Part shown: piece by piece, positions 1-8,826 of the stretch
How positions within the stretch are numbered: the stretch's first letter is position 1
Layout: each line of letters starts with the position of its first letter
From: FEN-299 sp963727765
Lineage (GTDB): Bacteria; Acidobacteriota; Vicinamibacteria; Vicinamibacterales; Fen-181
Direction: 5' to 3'
Length of the DNA: 64,000 nucleotides
NCBI GenBank assembly: GCA_963727765.1
Contig: CAVSGZ010000007.1
Location: 1-64,000, forward strand
The notes under the pieces: generated by a model
The model's input: the letters and a program-made list of their open reading frames with translations, nothing else
Told to the model about the DNA's origin: nothing
Database searches by the model: none
Program-made: the position numbers and the translations under genes

Positions 1-401
1 ACCCGCCGCGATCCAGCCGTTCCGCGTCGTCCAGCCGAACACGAAAAGCCCTAGCCCGCCGAGCACGACCGGCAAAACGAACGTCGCGACGAGAACCACG
101 CGGGCGGCCATCGGCGTCCGATAGCCCGCGTTCACAAGCCGCCGCTCGAACCCGGACATGTCGCGCACCGATTTGGGAAGCCAGCCGCCCGCCTCGCCTC
201 GCCCACACTTCGCCACCACGCCGCCGCTTTCTTGGGCGTCGGGGCGAGGGCCGGGCCGGCAGGCTGCAGAAGTTCCTGTAGGCGCCGGCGCTCTGGCGAC
301 TGCGACAAGAGCACTCGCGCGGCAGCGAGCCCCACCAGCAGGGCCACCGACACGAAGACCGCCGCGACGGCGATAACGGGTTCGACAGGAAATGCCTGCA
401 T
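1..401 (-). CDS. tadC: TadC-type inner-membrane platform protein (partial, frameshifted)
   Basis: This is the N-terminal part of the second polytopic platform protein of a Tad (Flp) pilus machine, which works with TadB above the CpaF ATPase. The start codon at 401 opens a hydrophobic helix (residues 8-32) and then a basic region. The frame starting there ends early. Near 165-200 the reading shifts by one base into a frame giving LPKSVRDMSGFERRLVNAGYR and then another membrane segment, which is the TadC pattern. The gene runs off the left edge. It starts 19 bases after the tadB stop, consistent with one operon. The frameshift is probably a base-call error, because coding potential continues on both sides. 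Confidence 0.8.
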
Positions 402-419
402 GAGCGGTTCCCCGCGCCT

Positions 420-1381
420 TCAGTAGTCGATCCTGACGAGACGCTGGATGACCAGCGTCCCGATGATCTGAAGCCCATTCCGGTGATGAGCATCCGGATC
501 CCGGCAGGGTCCTCGACCAGCGTGCGCAGGTAATCCGGGCTGGTGACCATGAAGATGACGGCCAGCGCCGGCGGCAGCCCCGCAAGGATGAAACCGGTGG
601 TCCTGCCGTGGGCGCTCTTCACCTTCACCTCGCGCTTCAACGTGAACCGGTCCCGGATGACCGACGCCAGGTTGTCGAGCACCTCCGACAGGTTTCCGCC
701 CGACTCGCGCTGCGTCAGCACGGCGGTGACGAAGAAGCGCGCGTCGAGCAGGGGCACGCGCTCCGCGAAATCGCGTAGCGCTTCGTCAAGCGGAAGGCCG
801 TAGTTCTGGCGGTCGTACAGCAGCCTGAACTCGCCGGCAATCGGCTGGGGCAGTTCCTCGGCCACCATGCCGAGCGCCGTCGTGAAGGCGTGGCCGGCCC
901 GCAGGGCCCGGCTCAGGAGATCGATGGCCTCGGGGAACAGCTCCTCGAACCTGGCGATCCGCCGGTCGCGCATCCAGACGAGCACACCCGCCGGGATGCA
1001 ACCGGCGATGCCCCCGAGGATCAGACCGACCCAGGCGAAACGCAGAAACGACTGGCCGGCCAGGAACCCGATCGCCGCGAGCAGGGCCGACGAGAGCACA
1101 ACGACGCCGACGGTTGTCCTGACTCCCGCCTGCTGGATGAGCTTCCGCAGGGGCTTGATGAGGTCCTGCCTGTGTGCCAGGAGATTCTGAATGGCCGGGA
1201 TGCCGCTCAGCCGCTCGACCTCCTTGACCAGCACCACGCGGGTGGCCTTGGCCGCCTTCGGCCGCGTGAGGCGCTGCCTGAACGCGGCGTTCTTCGCCCG
1301 CTCGGGGCGGAGAACGAGCGCCCAGTAGGCGCCAAAGACGATAACGAGGACGAATGCGAAGACGAGAAATGGCAGCAGCAC
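420..1381 (-). CDS. tadB: TadB-type inner-membrane platform protein (frameshift near the C-terminus)
   Basis: Polytopic protein with a type II/IV secretion-system F domain, expected to form the Tad pilus platform with TadC. I chose the GTG at 1381, preceded by GGGAG at a suitable distance and 20 bases after the cpaF stop. The translation begins MLLPFLVFAFVLVIVFGAYW, a membrane helix. It continues through the cytoplasmic region (EELFPEAIDLLSRALRAGH, RESGGNLSEVLDNLA), typical of T2SSF domains, to a C-terminal helix pair. Near 470-476 one base seems to be missing. Restoring it gives a normal tail ending VIQRLVRIDY and a stop at 420-422. Without it the frame reads into nonsense over tadC. Confidence 0.85.
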
Positions 1382-1400
1382 CGACTATGTCTCCCGTCGT

Positions 1401-2723
<1,323 letters not shown>

Positions 2724-2737
2724 GTCCGTGTGGCCCT

Positions 2738-3865
2738 TCAGTTGCGACGTCCTGTCAGGAGGCCGAGGAAGCCGCCCGACGTCCTGGGCGCGTCGTCGGA
2801 CGCCGGCAGGCCCGCCAGGTCGCGCGCGATCTGGCGGAACGAGCCGGCCAGCGCGCAGTGGTTGCCCAGGCTCACGGGCTGGCCGCTGTTCAGCGCCTCG
2901 ACAGCGCGCCGGTAGTCGGACGGCAGCACGTACTTCACCTTGACGGCGATGGCGCGCTCGATGTCGGCGCGGCCGATGCCGGCCGACCCGTCGTGGCGGG
3001 CGACGGCCACCACCACGCGCTCCTTCCCATAGCGCAGCCGCAGGCTGGCGGCCATCCGGCCGGCGTTCTTGACCGTGGCCAACTCCTGGTTCGCGACGAT
3101 CACGATCCAGGTGGTCGGCTCCAGCGCCTCGAGGGCTGCCGGCTCCGAGCGCGGGACGTCGAGCACCGTATAGCTGTAGTGCCGCTTCGCGAACTCGACG
3201 AGCGACTGGATCCGTCCGCTCTCGACCGGCCCCTGGGGGGGCGAGTCGGCCGACGCCAGCAGGTCGAGGTGCAGCTTGCTCCTGACCACCAGGCTCCGGA
3301 AGAACCCTTCGTCGAGCCGGTGCACGTTCTCGATCGCGTCGGCCACCGAGAAGCGCGGCTCCTCGCCGAGAAAGAGGCCCGCGTCGCCGGTGGACATGTG
3401 CAGGTCCATCAGCAGCGTCCGCCGGGGGGCCGCCCGGCTCAACTCAATGGCCACGTTCACCGCCGTCGTCGTCGTCCCCACGCCCCCCTTGGCGCCGATG
3501 AACGCGAAGACCTGGCCATCGGTCGCGCCCTCAGCGGCCACCCTGGACACGGCCGCCTCGAGCTCCACCGGGTCGAGCGGCTCGGGCACGCATTCGCGGA
3601 TGCCAGCGCGCATCCCCTCCAGCATCAGCGTGGGGGCGAGCGTGGAGCAGACGAGGATGAAGCCGCAGCCGGAGGCCTCCCGCGTCATCGAGGCCACAAA
3701 CGGCGGCAGATGCTCGAGCGTCCTGGCGTCGAGGACGAACACGTCGCCGCTCGCCGGCTTACGCTGGGCGGCAGCCGGCTCGTCCAGCGACAGCACTGTC
3801 CGGCCCGGCTGCTTCAGCAGAGAGGCGATCTTGTTGTCCGCGCTGCCGACGACGATCACCTGCAC
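2738..3865 (-). CDS. cpaE: CpaE/TadZ-like MinD-family ATPase
   Basis: CpaE proteins localise the Tad machinery at the cell pole. The 375-residue product has an N-terminal receiver-like domain (residues 1-110, LMLEGMRAGIRECVPEPLDP) without an obvious phospho-acceptor pattern. Then comes a MinD/ParA-type domain with the deviant Walker A GAKGGVGTTTTA (about 124-135) and LLMDLHMSTGDAGLFLG. The signature lysine of deviant Walker motifs is at AKGG. The gene sits between cpaC (stop at 3876) and cpaF, with a spacer of only 10 bases upstream, so it is surely co-transcribed. Confidence 0.93.
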   Translation of the reverse strand: MQVIVVGSADNKIASLLKQPGRTVLSLDEPAAAQRKPASGDVFVLDARTLEHLPPFVASMTREASGCGFILVCSTLAPTLMLEGMRAGIRECVPEPLDPVELEAAVSRVAAEGATDGQVFAFIGAKGGVGTTTTAVNVAIELSRAAPRRTLLMDLHMSTGDAGLFLGEEPRFSVADAIENVHRLDEGFFRSLVVRSKLHLDLLASADSPPQGPVESGRIQSLVEFAKRHYSYTVLDVPRSEPAALEALEPTTWIVIVANQELATVKNAGRMAASLRLRYGKERVVVAVARHDGSAGIGRADIERAIAVKVKYVLPSDYRRAVEALNSGQPVSLGNHCALAGSFRQIARDLAGLPASDDAPRTSGGFLGLLTGRRN

Positions 3866-3875
3866 CAGAGTCCTC

Positions 3876-5309
3876 CTACTGCTTCTTCACCGGCGGAGCC
3901 GGTTTCTCATCCTTCTTCACGGGCGGCGCGTCAACCAGGCCTCCGCCTCCCTTGAGCTCGGAGCCGATGCCATTGCCGGGAAGGAACCGCTTCGAGTTCG
4001 TGGGCAACGGCGGCACCTCGTCGGGCTCGAGTGGCTGCACGAGATGCGGCGTGATGAGCACCATCAGCTCGGTCTGCTGCTTCTGGTCGGACTTGCTCTT
4101 GAACAGGTTGCCGATGATCGGGAGGCTCGAGAGCAACGGGATCGCCGACCCGTTTTCCTGTGTGACGTTCTGGAGCAGGCCCGCGATGGCGAACGACTGC
4201 CCGTCGCGAAGCTCCACGTCGGTCTGCGCCCGTCTCATGATCAGCGCGGGGATCCTGTAGCCCTGCAGCGTGATGCCGTTGTTGAAGTCGAGGCTGCTGA
4301 CCTCCGGCTCCACCTTCAGGCGGATCAGGTCGCCCGCGATTGTCGGCGTGAACTTCAGGCGCACGCCGAACTCCTTCCACTCAATCGTGATGGCGTTGGT
4401 CAAGCCCTGGACGACAGGGACGGGGAACTGGCCCCCGGCCAGAAAGCTGGCTTCCTGCCCGTTGTACGCGATCAGATTGGGTTCGGCGAGGCTCTGGAAG
4501 TACCCCTTGGTCTGGAGCGCCTGGATGACGGCGCCCACGTTGTGTTTCGTGTTGAAAATAAAGAGGTTCAGGAAGTCGCTGAACGTCAACGACGGCGGGG
4601 TGGCCGAAGTGTCGAAGCTCGGTGCCGCAAACTGCTGCGTGGTGGTCCTGGCAAGGAAGTTCTCGTAGCCGTTGGCGCCGGTGAAAAACGACACGCCCAG
4701 CTCCTGCAGGGCATTGCGGTTCACCTCGGCGAAGCGAACCTGCAGCATCACCTGCTGGCTCCCGTTGGCGCCAGGGAGCTGGAGCAAATTCAGCACCTTC
4801 GCCTTCGAGGCGCTGGCCTTGGCGATCTCGCCCGCTTTCAGCATGACGGCCGTGCTCGAGACCCGGCCGGACAGGATGACGGCGTCCTCGTTCGAGTCAA
4901 CCTTGATGTCCTCGCCGGGGAAGAGCGCCTGGAGCTGCTGCTGGAGCGCGCTGACGCCCGCTTCGACCACGATGTCGTACTGCCTCCGCGTGCCGGCGCC
5001 CCAGACGATCAGGCTGACCGTCCCGGCGCTCTTGCCGTCGAGGAGGATCTGGCGTGGCTCGACCGCCGTGGCATCGGCGATCGCCGGGTTGGTGACGGCG
5101 AGCCGCGTGATGTCGAAGTCGGTCGTCATCACGCTCGACCGGCCGGCGGTGAGCAGGATGCGATCGACGCGCGGCGGCACGTCGGAAGCGACGGGTGCCG
5201 ACGCCTGGACGGCCGGGGGCGCGGCCGGGGGCTGCTGCGAAGGCGCCTGCGCCGCGAGCAGCGCCGGAACGGCGAGTACCATCATGAGGCTGGACAGATG
5301 GCGGGTCAC
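3876..5309 (-). CDS. cpaC: Tad pilus outer-membrane secretin CpaC/RcpA
   Basis: Forms the outer-membrane channel for the Flp pilus. The 477-residue protein starts with a signal peptide (SSLMMVLAVPALLAAQAP). It then has a CpaC-type N-terminal pilus domain (ITRLAVTNPAIADATAVEP), a BON/secretin-N-like region (about 110-180) and the secretin core (about 190-430). The core ends in the classic signature SLPIIGNLFKSK, followed by the final strands ELMVLITPHLV. A Pro/Lys-rich tail follows. The start is the GTG at 5309, whose bases overlap the cpaB stop (GTGA), showing translational coupling. Confidence 0.95.
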   Translation of the reverse strand: MTRHLSSLMMVLAVPALLAAQAPSQQPPAAPPAVQASAPVASDVPPRVDRILLTAGRSSVMTTDFDITRLAVTNPAIADATAVEPRQILLDGKSAGTVSLIVWGAGTRRQYDIVVEAGVSALQQQLQALFPGEDIKVDSNEDAVILSGRVSSTAVMLKAGEIAKASASKAKVLNLLQLPGANGSQQVMLQVRFAEVNRNALQELGVSFFTGANGYENFLARTTTQQFAAPSFDTSATPPSLTFSDFLNLFIFNTKHNVGAVIQALQTKGYFQSLAEPNLIAYNGQEASFLAGGQFPVPVVQGLTNAITIEWKEFGVRLKFTPTIAGDLIRLKVEPEVSSLDFNNGITLQGYRIPALIMRRAQTDVELRDGQSFAIAGLLQNVTQENGSAIPLLSSLPIIGNLFKSKSDQKQQTELMVLITPHLVQPLEPDEVPPLPTNSKRFLPGNGIGSELKGGGGLVDAPPVKKDEKPAPPVKKQ

Positions 5310-6154
5310 TTGATGATCTCCTGGGCGCGTTTGGCGGCCCTGATGGTTTCAACCGTGTAGGGCTGGGGCGGCGGAGGCGGAGGTGCCTTCACGACCCTCC
5401 GGCTCTCGGACGCCCTCGCGACGGTTGGCGGCGGCGCGGGGGATCCGGTTAGGCCGATCAGGCCGGCGCCCAGCGTGACGGTCGGGGCGTTGTCGAGGGG
5501 GTTCCGCAGCACGAGGATGAGCCGGCCGGCCGTGGCGGCGAGGGCGATCTTCTCCGCATCCGCGGGCAACGCCAGCAGCGTGACGACCGTGCTCGGGATC
5601 GGCTTTCCGTCCTTGGCCTCCTGCTGGTCGTACCGTGTGCCCGAGGTGAGGACCTCCAGATTGCTGACGATGGTCCGGGTCCTCGTGTCCTGCTGGTCGG
5701 GGACGGTTGCCAGCACGTCTACGCGCGTGCCGGGCACGGTGAAGCCGGCCACCGCCACGACTTCGTCCACCTTCACCGAGATGGCGCGCATGCCCACGGG
5801 AATTGTCGGCGGAAGGCCGGCGCCCGCCCCACGCGGTGCGAGCTTGCTCTCGGTCATCGGCTCGTTCTCGGCCACGGGGTTCAGGAGGCCGCGCCCGACG
5901 GCATCCTCGACCTTGGCCAGTCCGCCCGCGACCGGGCTCCTGGCCGGCCAAGCCACGAGCCGGACATCGCCGGGGCCGACGAGTGTGCCGACCGGCAGGG
6001 CTCTGGCGGCCACGACGACCTGCTGGGTGGCGATTTCGACCTCCTTCACCGGCATGCGCTGGACGGCGCGGTACACGGCGAAGCTGGCCAGGCCGGCCGC
6101 GGCCAGGGCGACGACGAGAACGAGGATCGTGCGGAGTTCCCGATTCATACTCAA
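5306..6154 (-). CDS. cpaB: Flp pilus assembly protein CpaB/RcpC
   Basis: Periplasmic, membrane-anchored Tad component thought to bind peptidoglycan and help secretin function. The 282-residue protein has an N-terminal anchor (residues 8-29) and then a SAF domain (about 44-110), in which VVVAARALPVGTLVGPGDV is the diagnostic stretch. A CpaB C-terminal domain follows (IPVGMRAISVKVDEVVAVAG, then GTRVDVLAT). A proline run (PPPPPPQP) precedes the end. It overlaps cpaC by four bases and lies 27 bases downstream of the first flp gene. Confidence 0.94.
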   Translation of the reverse strand: MSMNRELRTILVLVVALAAAGLASFAVYRAVQRMPVKEVEIATQQVVVAARALPVGTLVGPGDVRLVAWPARSPVAGGLAKVEDAVGRGLLNPVAENEPMTESKLAPRGAGAGLPPTIPVGMRAISVKVDEVVAVAGFTVPGTRVDVLATVPDQQDTRTRTIVSNLEVLTSGTRYDQQEAKDGKPIPSTVVTLLALPADAEKIALAATAGRLILVLRNPLDNAPTVTLGAGLIGLTGSPAPPPTVARASESRRVVKAPPPPPPQPYTVETIRAAKRAQEIIK

Positions 6155-6181
6155 CCTCGACGCGGCGCTCTCGCGCGTTGC

Positions 6182-6349
6182 CTAGCTGCCCAGGGTAATA
6201 GCGACGCCGCCGAAGAAAGTCTGCATGGTGGACCCAAGTACGTTGATGGCCACGATGGACGCGAGCGCAATGGAAGCGGAGAGCAGCGCGTATTCAATCA
6301 AGTCCTGGCCATCATCCTCCATGACGAGGCGCCGAACCCAGACTCTCAT
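6182..6349 (-). CDS. flp: Flp-type major pilin (copy next to cpaB)
   Basis: A 55-residue class IVb prepilin. The short basic leader MRVWVRRLVMEDDG is followed by QDLIEYALL, so cleavage by the TadV peptidase is expected after the Gly, leaving Glu at mature position 5 and Tyr at 6. A single hydrophobic helix follows (LSASIALASIVAINVLG). The start ATG at 6349 has an AGGAAG-like site just upstream. The mature C-terminus (TMQTFFGGVAITLGS) differs from the three pilins at 7105-7788, so this may be a different structural or minor pilin. Confidence 0.92.
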   Translation of the reverse strand: MRVWVRRLVMEDDGQDLIEYALLSASIALASIVAINVLGSTMQTFFGGVAITLGS

Positions 6350-6440
6350 GATCTTCCTCTCCTCACCACATTCGCGTCTCGCGGCATGCGGTGTTGCCGT
6401 CGGGCCGGGTGCGTCGGGTGGCGCTCCACCAGCGGTCCGG

Positions 6441-6953
6441 CTAGTGGAACCAGAGCGCCGCGAACAGACCCGCGGTAATCGGCAGCGCATAGGGCAGCCT
6501 GGGGCTCTTGCTCGTCTGGAGCGTAATGCCGTCGAGCGGCCGGATGCCCACGAACCGCCAGAAGCCAAGGAGCGTCCAGACGTTTGCGAACGCGGTGCGC
6601 AGGTACCCGCGACCCAGTGCGACGACGACGGCCATGACGCCGCCGGCGATGGCGGCGTAAAGCGCCGTCCATGCTGCGCCTGCCGGGCCGAGCCACGCGC
6701 CAAGCGCGGCCATTAGCTTCACGTCCCCCGCGCCCATGCCGCCAAGGGCGAAAAGGGGGAAGAAGAGTGCGAAGCCAACGCCGGCACCGGCGACGCTGGA
6801 CAGGAAACCGCTCATCCCTCCGGTCAGGGTGTGGAACGACAGACCCGCAAGCGCAGCGCCGAACGTCAGGACGTTCGGAATTCGCCGGGTGCGCACGTCA
6901 AAGAAGCATCCGGCCAGCGCGACAACCGACGCAAAACCCACGGCAGCGATCAT
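6441..6953 (-). CDS. tadV: Prepilin peptidase TadV/CpaA
   Basis: Membrane aspartyl protease that removes the leader from Flp and TadE/F prepilins. I chose the ATG at 6953 (MIAAVGFASVV), preceded by GAGG. A longer open frame upstream is basic junk overlapping the next pilin. The 170-residue product has about five membrane segments. Both catalytic aspartates are present: one in CFFDVRTRRIPN (about residue 20) and one in the GxGD motif GGMGAGDVKLM (about 74). This is the short peptidase type without an N-methylation domain, usual in Tad loci. Confidence 0.93.
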   Translation of the reverse strand: MIAAVGFASVVALAGCFFDVRTRRIPNVLTFGAALAGLSFHTLTGGMSGFLSSVAGAGVGFALFFPLFALGGMGAGDVKLMAALGAWLGPAGAAWTALYAAIAGGVMAVVVALGRGYLRTAFANVWTLLGFWRFVGIRPLDGITLQTSKSPRLPYALPITAGLFAALWFH

Positions 6954-7104
6954 GGCAGCCTCAAACGCGTCCTGCGACAACGTTCGTTTCCTGGAACCAC
7001 AGATCCGGGCCGTCGTGTTTCGGAACCCACCGGTCGTGCATCCCCGATCGCCGACCAAGCTCCTCGGTGCACTGTCTGGCGACGTCGCTCTGTTCTCGGC
7101 GCCG

Positions 7105-7278
7105 CTAGCTCGCGCTCGAAAGGACGCTGTTGACGTTGATGAACAGGGCATTGAGCTTTGTTCCAATTCCTTGAATCGCCGTGACCGCTACCACCGCGAT
7201 CAACCCCGCCAACAGCGCGTACTCGATCAGGTCCTGGCCTTCGTCCTCCCTGAGGAAACGGACGAACATGTACTTCAT
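7105..7278 (-). CDS. flp: Flp-type pilin, array copy 1
   Basis: A 57-residue class IVb prepilin: leader MKYMFVRFLREDEG, processing motif QDLIEYALLAG, hydrophobic helix and a short polar tail. The ATG at 7278 is preferred over longer frames because it gives a normal leader. It is the promoter-distal member of a three-gene pilin array and the most diverged (INVNSVLSSAS tail). A perfect 12-bp hairpin lies just upstream (7319-7348). Confidence 0.92.
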   Translation of the reverse strand: MKYMFVRFLREDEGQDLIEYALLAGLIAVVAVTAIQGIGTKLNALFINVNSVLSSAS

Positions 7279-7318
7279 AGCGTTTCTCCCTTCCAGGCTC
7301 GAGTCCTGGACGCCTGGG

Positions 7319-7348
7319 CCGAGGGGTGCAAGTCGCTGCACCCCTCGG
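7319..7348 (-). promoter_or_regulatory. Intercistronic stem-loop between pilin copies 2 and 1
   Basis: Perfect inverted repeat: ccgaggggtgca, a 6-base loop (agtcgc), then tgcacccctcgg. There is no T tract on the minus strand, so it is not a standard intrinsic terminator. Lying between two pilin genes, it may stabilise the upstream pilin mRNA or reduce read-through. That role is inferred. Confidence 0.75.
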
Positions 7349-7358
7349 TCTCAAGTCA

Positions 7359-7534
7359 CTAACTCGCGGCGGGGATGGCGGTGTTCGTGGTCGTGAACAG
7401 GTCATTGACCTTCGTTCCGATTCCCTGGATCGCCACGACTGCTACGACCGCGATGAATCCGGCCAGCAGCGCGTACCTCGAATCAGGTCCTGGCCTTCGT
7501 CTTCGTTGATGAAACGGGCGAACAGGTTCTTCAT
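7359..7534 (-). pseudogene. flp: Flp-type pilin, array copy 2, frameshifted
   Basis: Near-identical duplicate of the pilin at 7615-7788. Around 7475-7482 the sequence reads gcgtacctcgaatcagg, where copy 3 has gcgtactcgatcagg, so two extra bases interrupt the QDLIEYALL processing motif. The leader MKNLFARFINEDEGQD is in one frame and the helix YALLAGFIAVVAVVAIQGIG in another. As written it cannot make pilin. It could be real decay of a redundant copy or base-call or collapse error in a tandem repeat. Confidence 0.8.
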
Positions 7535-7574
7535 AGTGTCTTTCCCTTCCAGGCTCGAGTCCTGGACGTCTGGG

Positions 7575-7604
7575 CCGAGGGGTGCAAGTCGCTGCACCCC
7601 TCGG
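7575..7604 (-). promoter_or_regulatory. Intercistronic stem-loop between pilin copies 3 and 2
   Basis: Second identical copy of the 12-bp-stem hairpin, 256 bases from the first and directly downstream of the pilin copy 3 stop codon. A smaller inverted repeat (ccaggctcgagtcctgg) follows in the transcript. Confidence 0.75.
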
Positions 7605-7614
7605 TCTCAAGTCA

Positions 7615-7788
7615 CTAACTCGCGGCGGGGATGGCGGTGTTCGTGGCCGTGAACAGGGCATTGACCTTCGTTCCGATTCCCTGGATCGCCACGACTGCCA
7701 CGACCGCGATGAATCCGGCCAGCAGCGCGTACTCGATCAGGTCCTGGCCTTCGTCTTCCTTGATGAAACGGGCGAACAGGTTCTTCAT
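7615..7788 (-). CDS. flp: Flp-type major pilin, array copy 3
   Basis: A 57-residue prepilin with leader MKNLFARFIKEDEG, cleavage site before QDLIEYALL, helix AGFIAVVAVVAIQGIG and tail NALFTATNTAIPAAS. Start ATG at 7788 with a strong AGAGGAG site 5-6 bases upstream, the best ribosome site in the pilin array. It is the first pilin in the transcription order and therefore probably the main structural subunit. A GC-rich inverted repeat (7839-7854) lies in its leader. Confidence 0.93.
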   Translation of the reverse strand: MKNLFARFIKEDEGQDLIEYALLAGFIAVVAVVAIQGIGTKVNALFTATNTAIPAAS

Positions 7789-7871
7789 GATGTCTCCTCT
7801 GTTTCTTCTTATCGACTCGATCTGCGTTGGACTGTAGCCGGGGCGCACGCCCCGAGGGATCGACGTGGGCC

Positions 7872-8303
7872 CTACGAATCTACCGGCAGCGGCGGCGCCC
7901 TGCACACCCCCTTCTTCCCACGAGTCTCGCGTTCGTTGACGCGCGCCAGGCGGGTGGATTGCTCCACCGGTTCAGGCATCTGCCCCAGGCGTTCCCCGAT
8001 GATCCGCCGCATGGCCAGGCTGAGGGAGCGCCGCGACAGCGGCCGTGTGCGCAACAACTCTACACCCGCGTGATGGACGCGGCTCGCTCCCTCCCTTATC
8101 CGGCACCTGCACACCCGGACGTCATCGACGTGCAGGACACCGCCCGTCCTGATCTCCAACTGGCCGTTCGTGCCGGTCTCCAGGTGGCGGGCGACCTCCA
8201 CGCGGCACCCGCCGCGGCTCACGTCGATGAGCCGGACGGGCAGCGTCCAGACCAGCATCCCGAAGGCGTCGCCACGGTGATTCGCCTGCTGCGCGCTTCT
8301 CAC
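7872..8303 (-). CDS. PilZ-like protein (half with the DxSxxG motif)
   Basis: A 143-residue protein whose first 75 residues resemble a PilZ domain, the c-di-GMP receptor fold. The strand VRLIDVSRGGCRVEV carries the DxSxxG-type motif, and later strands HHAGVELL match the domain's end. The arginine-rich RxxxR motif usually found before it is missing. The C-terminal half is basic and unrecognised. It overlaps the upstream gene (start 8596) by four bases (ATGA) and precedes the pilin array, so it may link c-di-GMP to pilus production. Family assignment is moderate. Confidence 0.6.
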   Translation of the reverse strand: MRSAQQANHRGDAFGMLVWTLPVRLIDVSRGGCRVEVARHLETGTNGQLEIRTGGVLHVDDVRVCRCRIREGASRVHHAGVELLRTRPLSRRSLSLAMRRIIGERLGQMPEPVEQSTRLARVNERETRGKKGVCRAPPLPVDS

Positions 8304-8596
8304 GGCATCTGCCTTCGGCGGCCGGCCTCGGCCCGGACGTCCAGGAGGATCCGATGCCGCAGCGACCCATCCGGCGCGACGACGGGCTTCGACTCGGCCA
8401 CCGTAACCGGCACGTGCCGCGGGTCAACGCCCGGCAGTTCGAGCGTCAGCGTGTCGTCGGGCCTCGAGGGCGTGGAGCTGAGGACCACGATCTGCCGCTC
8501 GTTCCGGCTCTCGATCGTCACCTCTTCGCGCACCCGCAAGCTGCCTTCGACTGGCTCGGTCAACAGGTACCTCACATATCGGCGTCGGCCTGTCAT
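8300..8596 (-). CDS. Small PilZ-like protein (RxxxR motif only)
   Basis: A 98-residue protein starting at the ATG at 8596 (MTGRRRYVRYLL). The N-terminal RRRYVRY resembles the c-di-GMP-binding RxxxR of PilZ domains. It is followed by alternating strands (VTIESRNERQIVVLS, DTLTLELPG, RHRILLDV) typical of the barrel, but DxSxxG is absent. The next gene carries that motif, so the pair may be a duplicated and diverged PilZ couple. The longer open frame upstream of 8596 is not coding in style. Function is inferred. Confidence 0.55.
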   Translation of the reverse strand: MTGRRRYVRYLLTEPVEGSLRVREEVTIESRNERQIVVLSSTPSRPDDTLTLELPGVDPRHVPVTVAESKPVVAPDGSLRHRILLDVRAEAGRRRQMP

Positions 8597-8826
8597 CGGA
8601 TTCACCACGCGGGGAACGCAACTGCTGCTCCATGAGCAAGGAGGATGCCGCGATCCGGCGGCGGATGGGACGGACAGGATTTCCGGCGTTTGGCGCGATC
8701 GGCCAGTCCACTGGCCTGTCGCCGAGCTGAAAAGTCTGCCGTACGGCAGACAACAAGTTGGTCCGCACCAGAACACGTGACCTTCGCCTGAATTTCGTGG
8801 TTGCACTCGGCTTTAAACTTGTCTCC

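Larger units (their letters stand above)
7279..7788 (-). repeat. Tandem duplication: pilin gene plus hairpin spacer (about 255 bp x 2)
   Basis: Two consecutive units, about 7279-7534 and 7535-7788, each hold a pilin gene and its downstream spacer. The spacers match almost base for base (ttccaggctcgagtcctgg, hairpin, ctcaagtcactaactcgcgg), and so do the pilin coding parts. The offset is 256 bases at the hairpins and stop codons and 254 at the start codons, the difference being the two extra bases in copy 2. This is a recent local duplication. Confidence 0.9.

Noticed and set aside
7293..7309. tRNA T-arm-like word ggctcgagtcctgg
   Set aside because: It is a small palindrome in the pilin spacer; no acceptor, D or anticodon arms are found.
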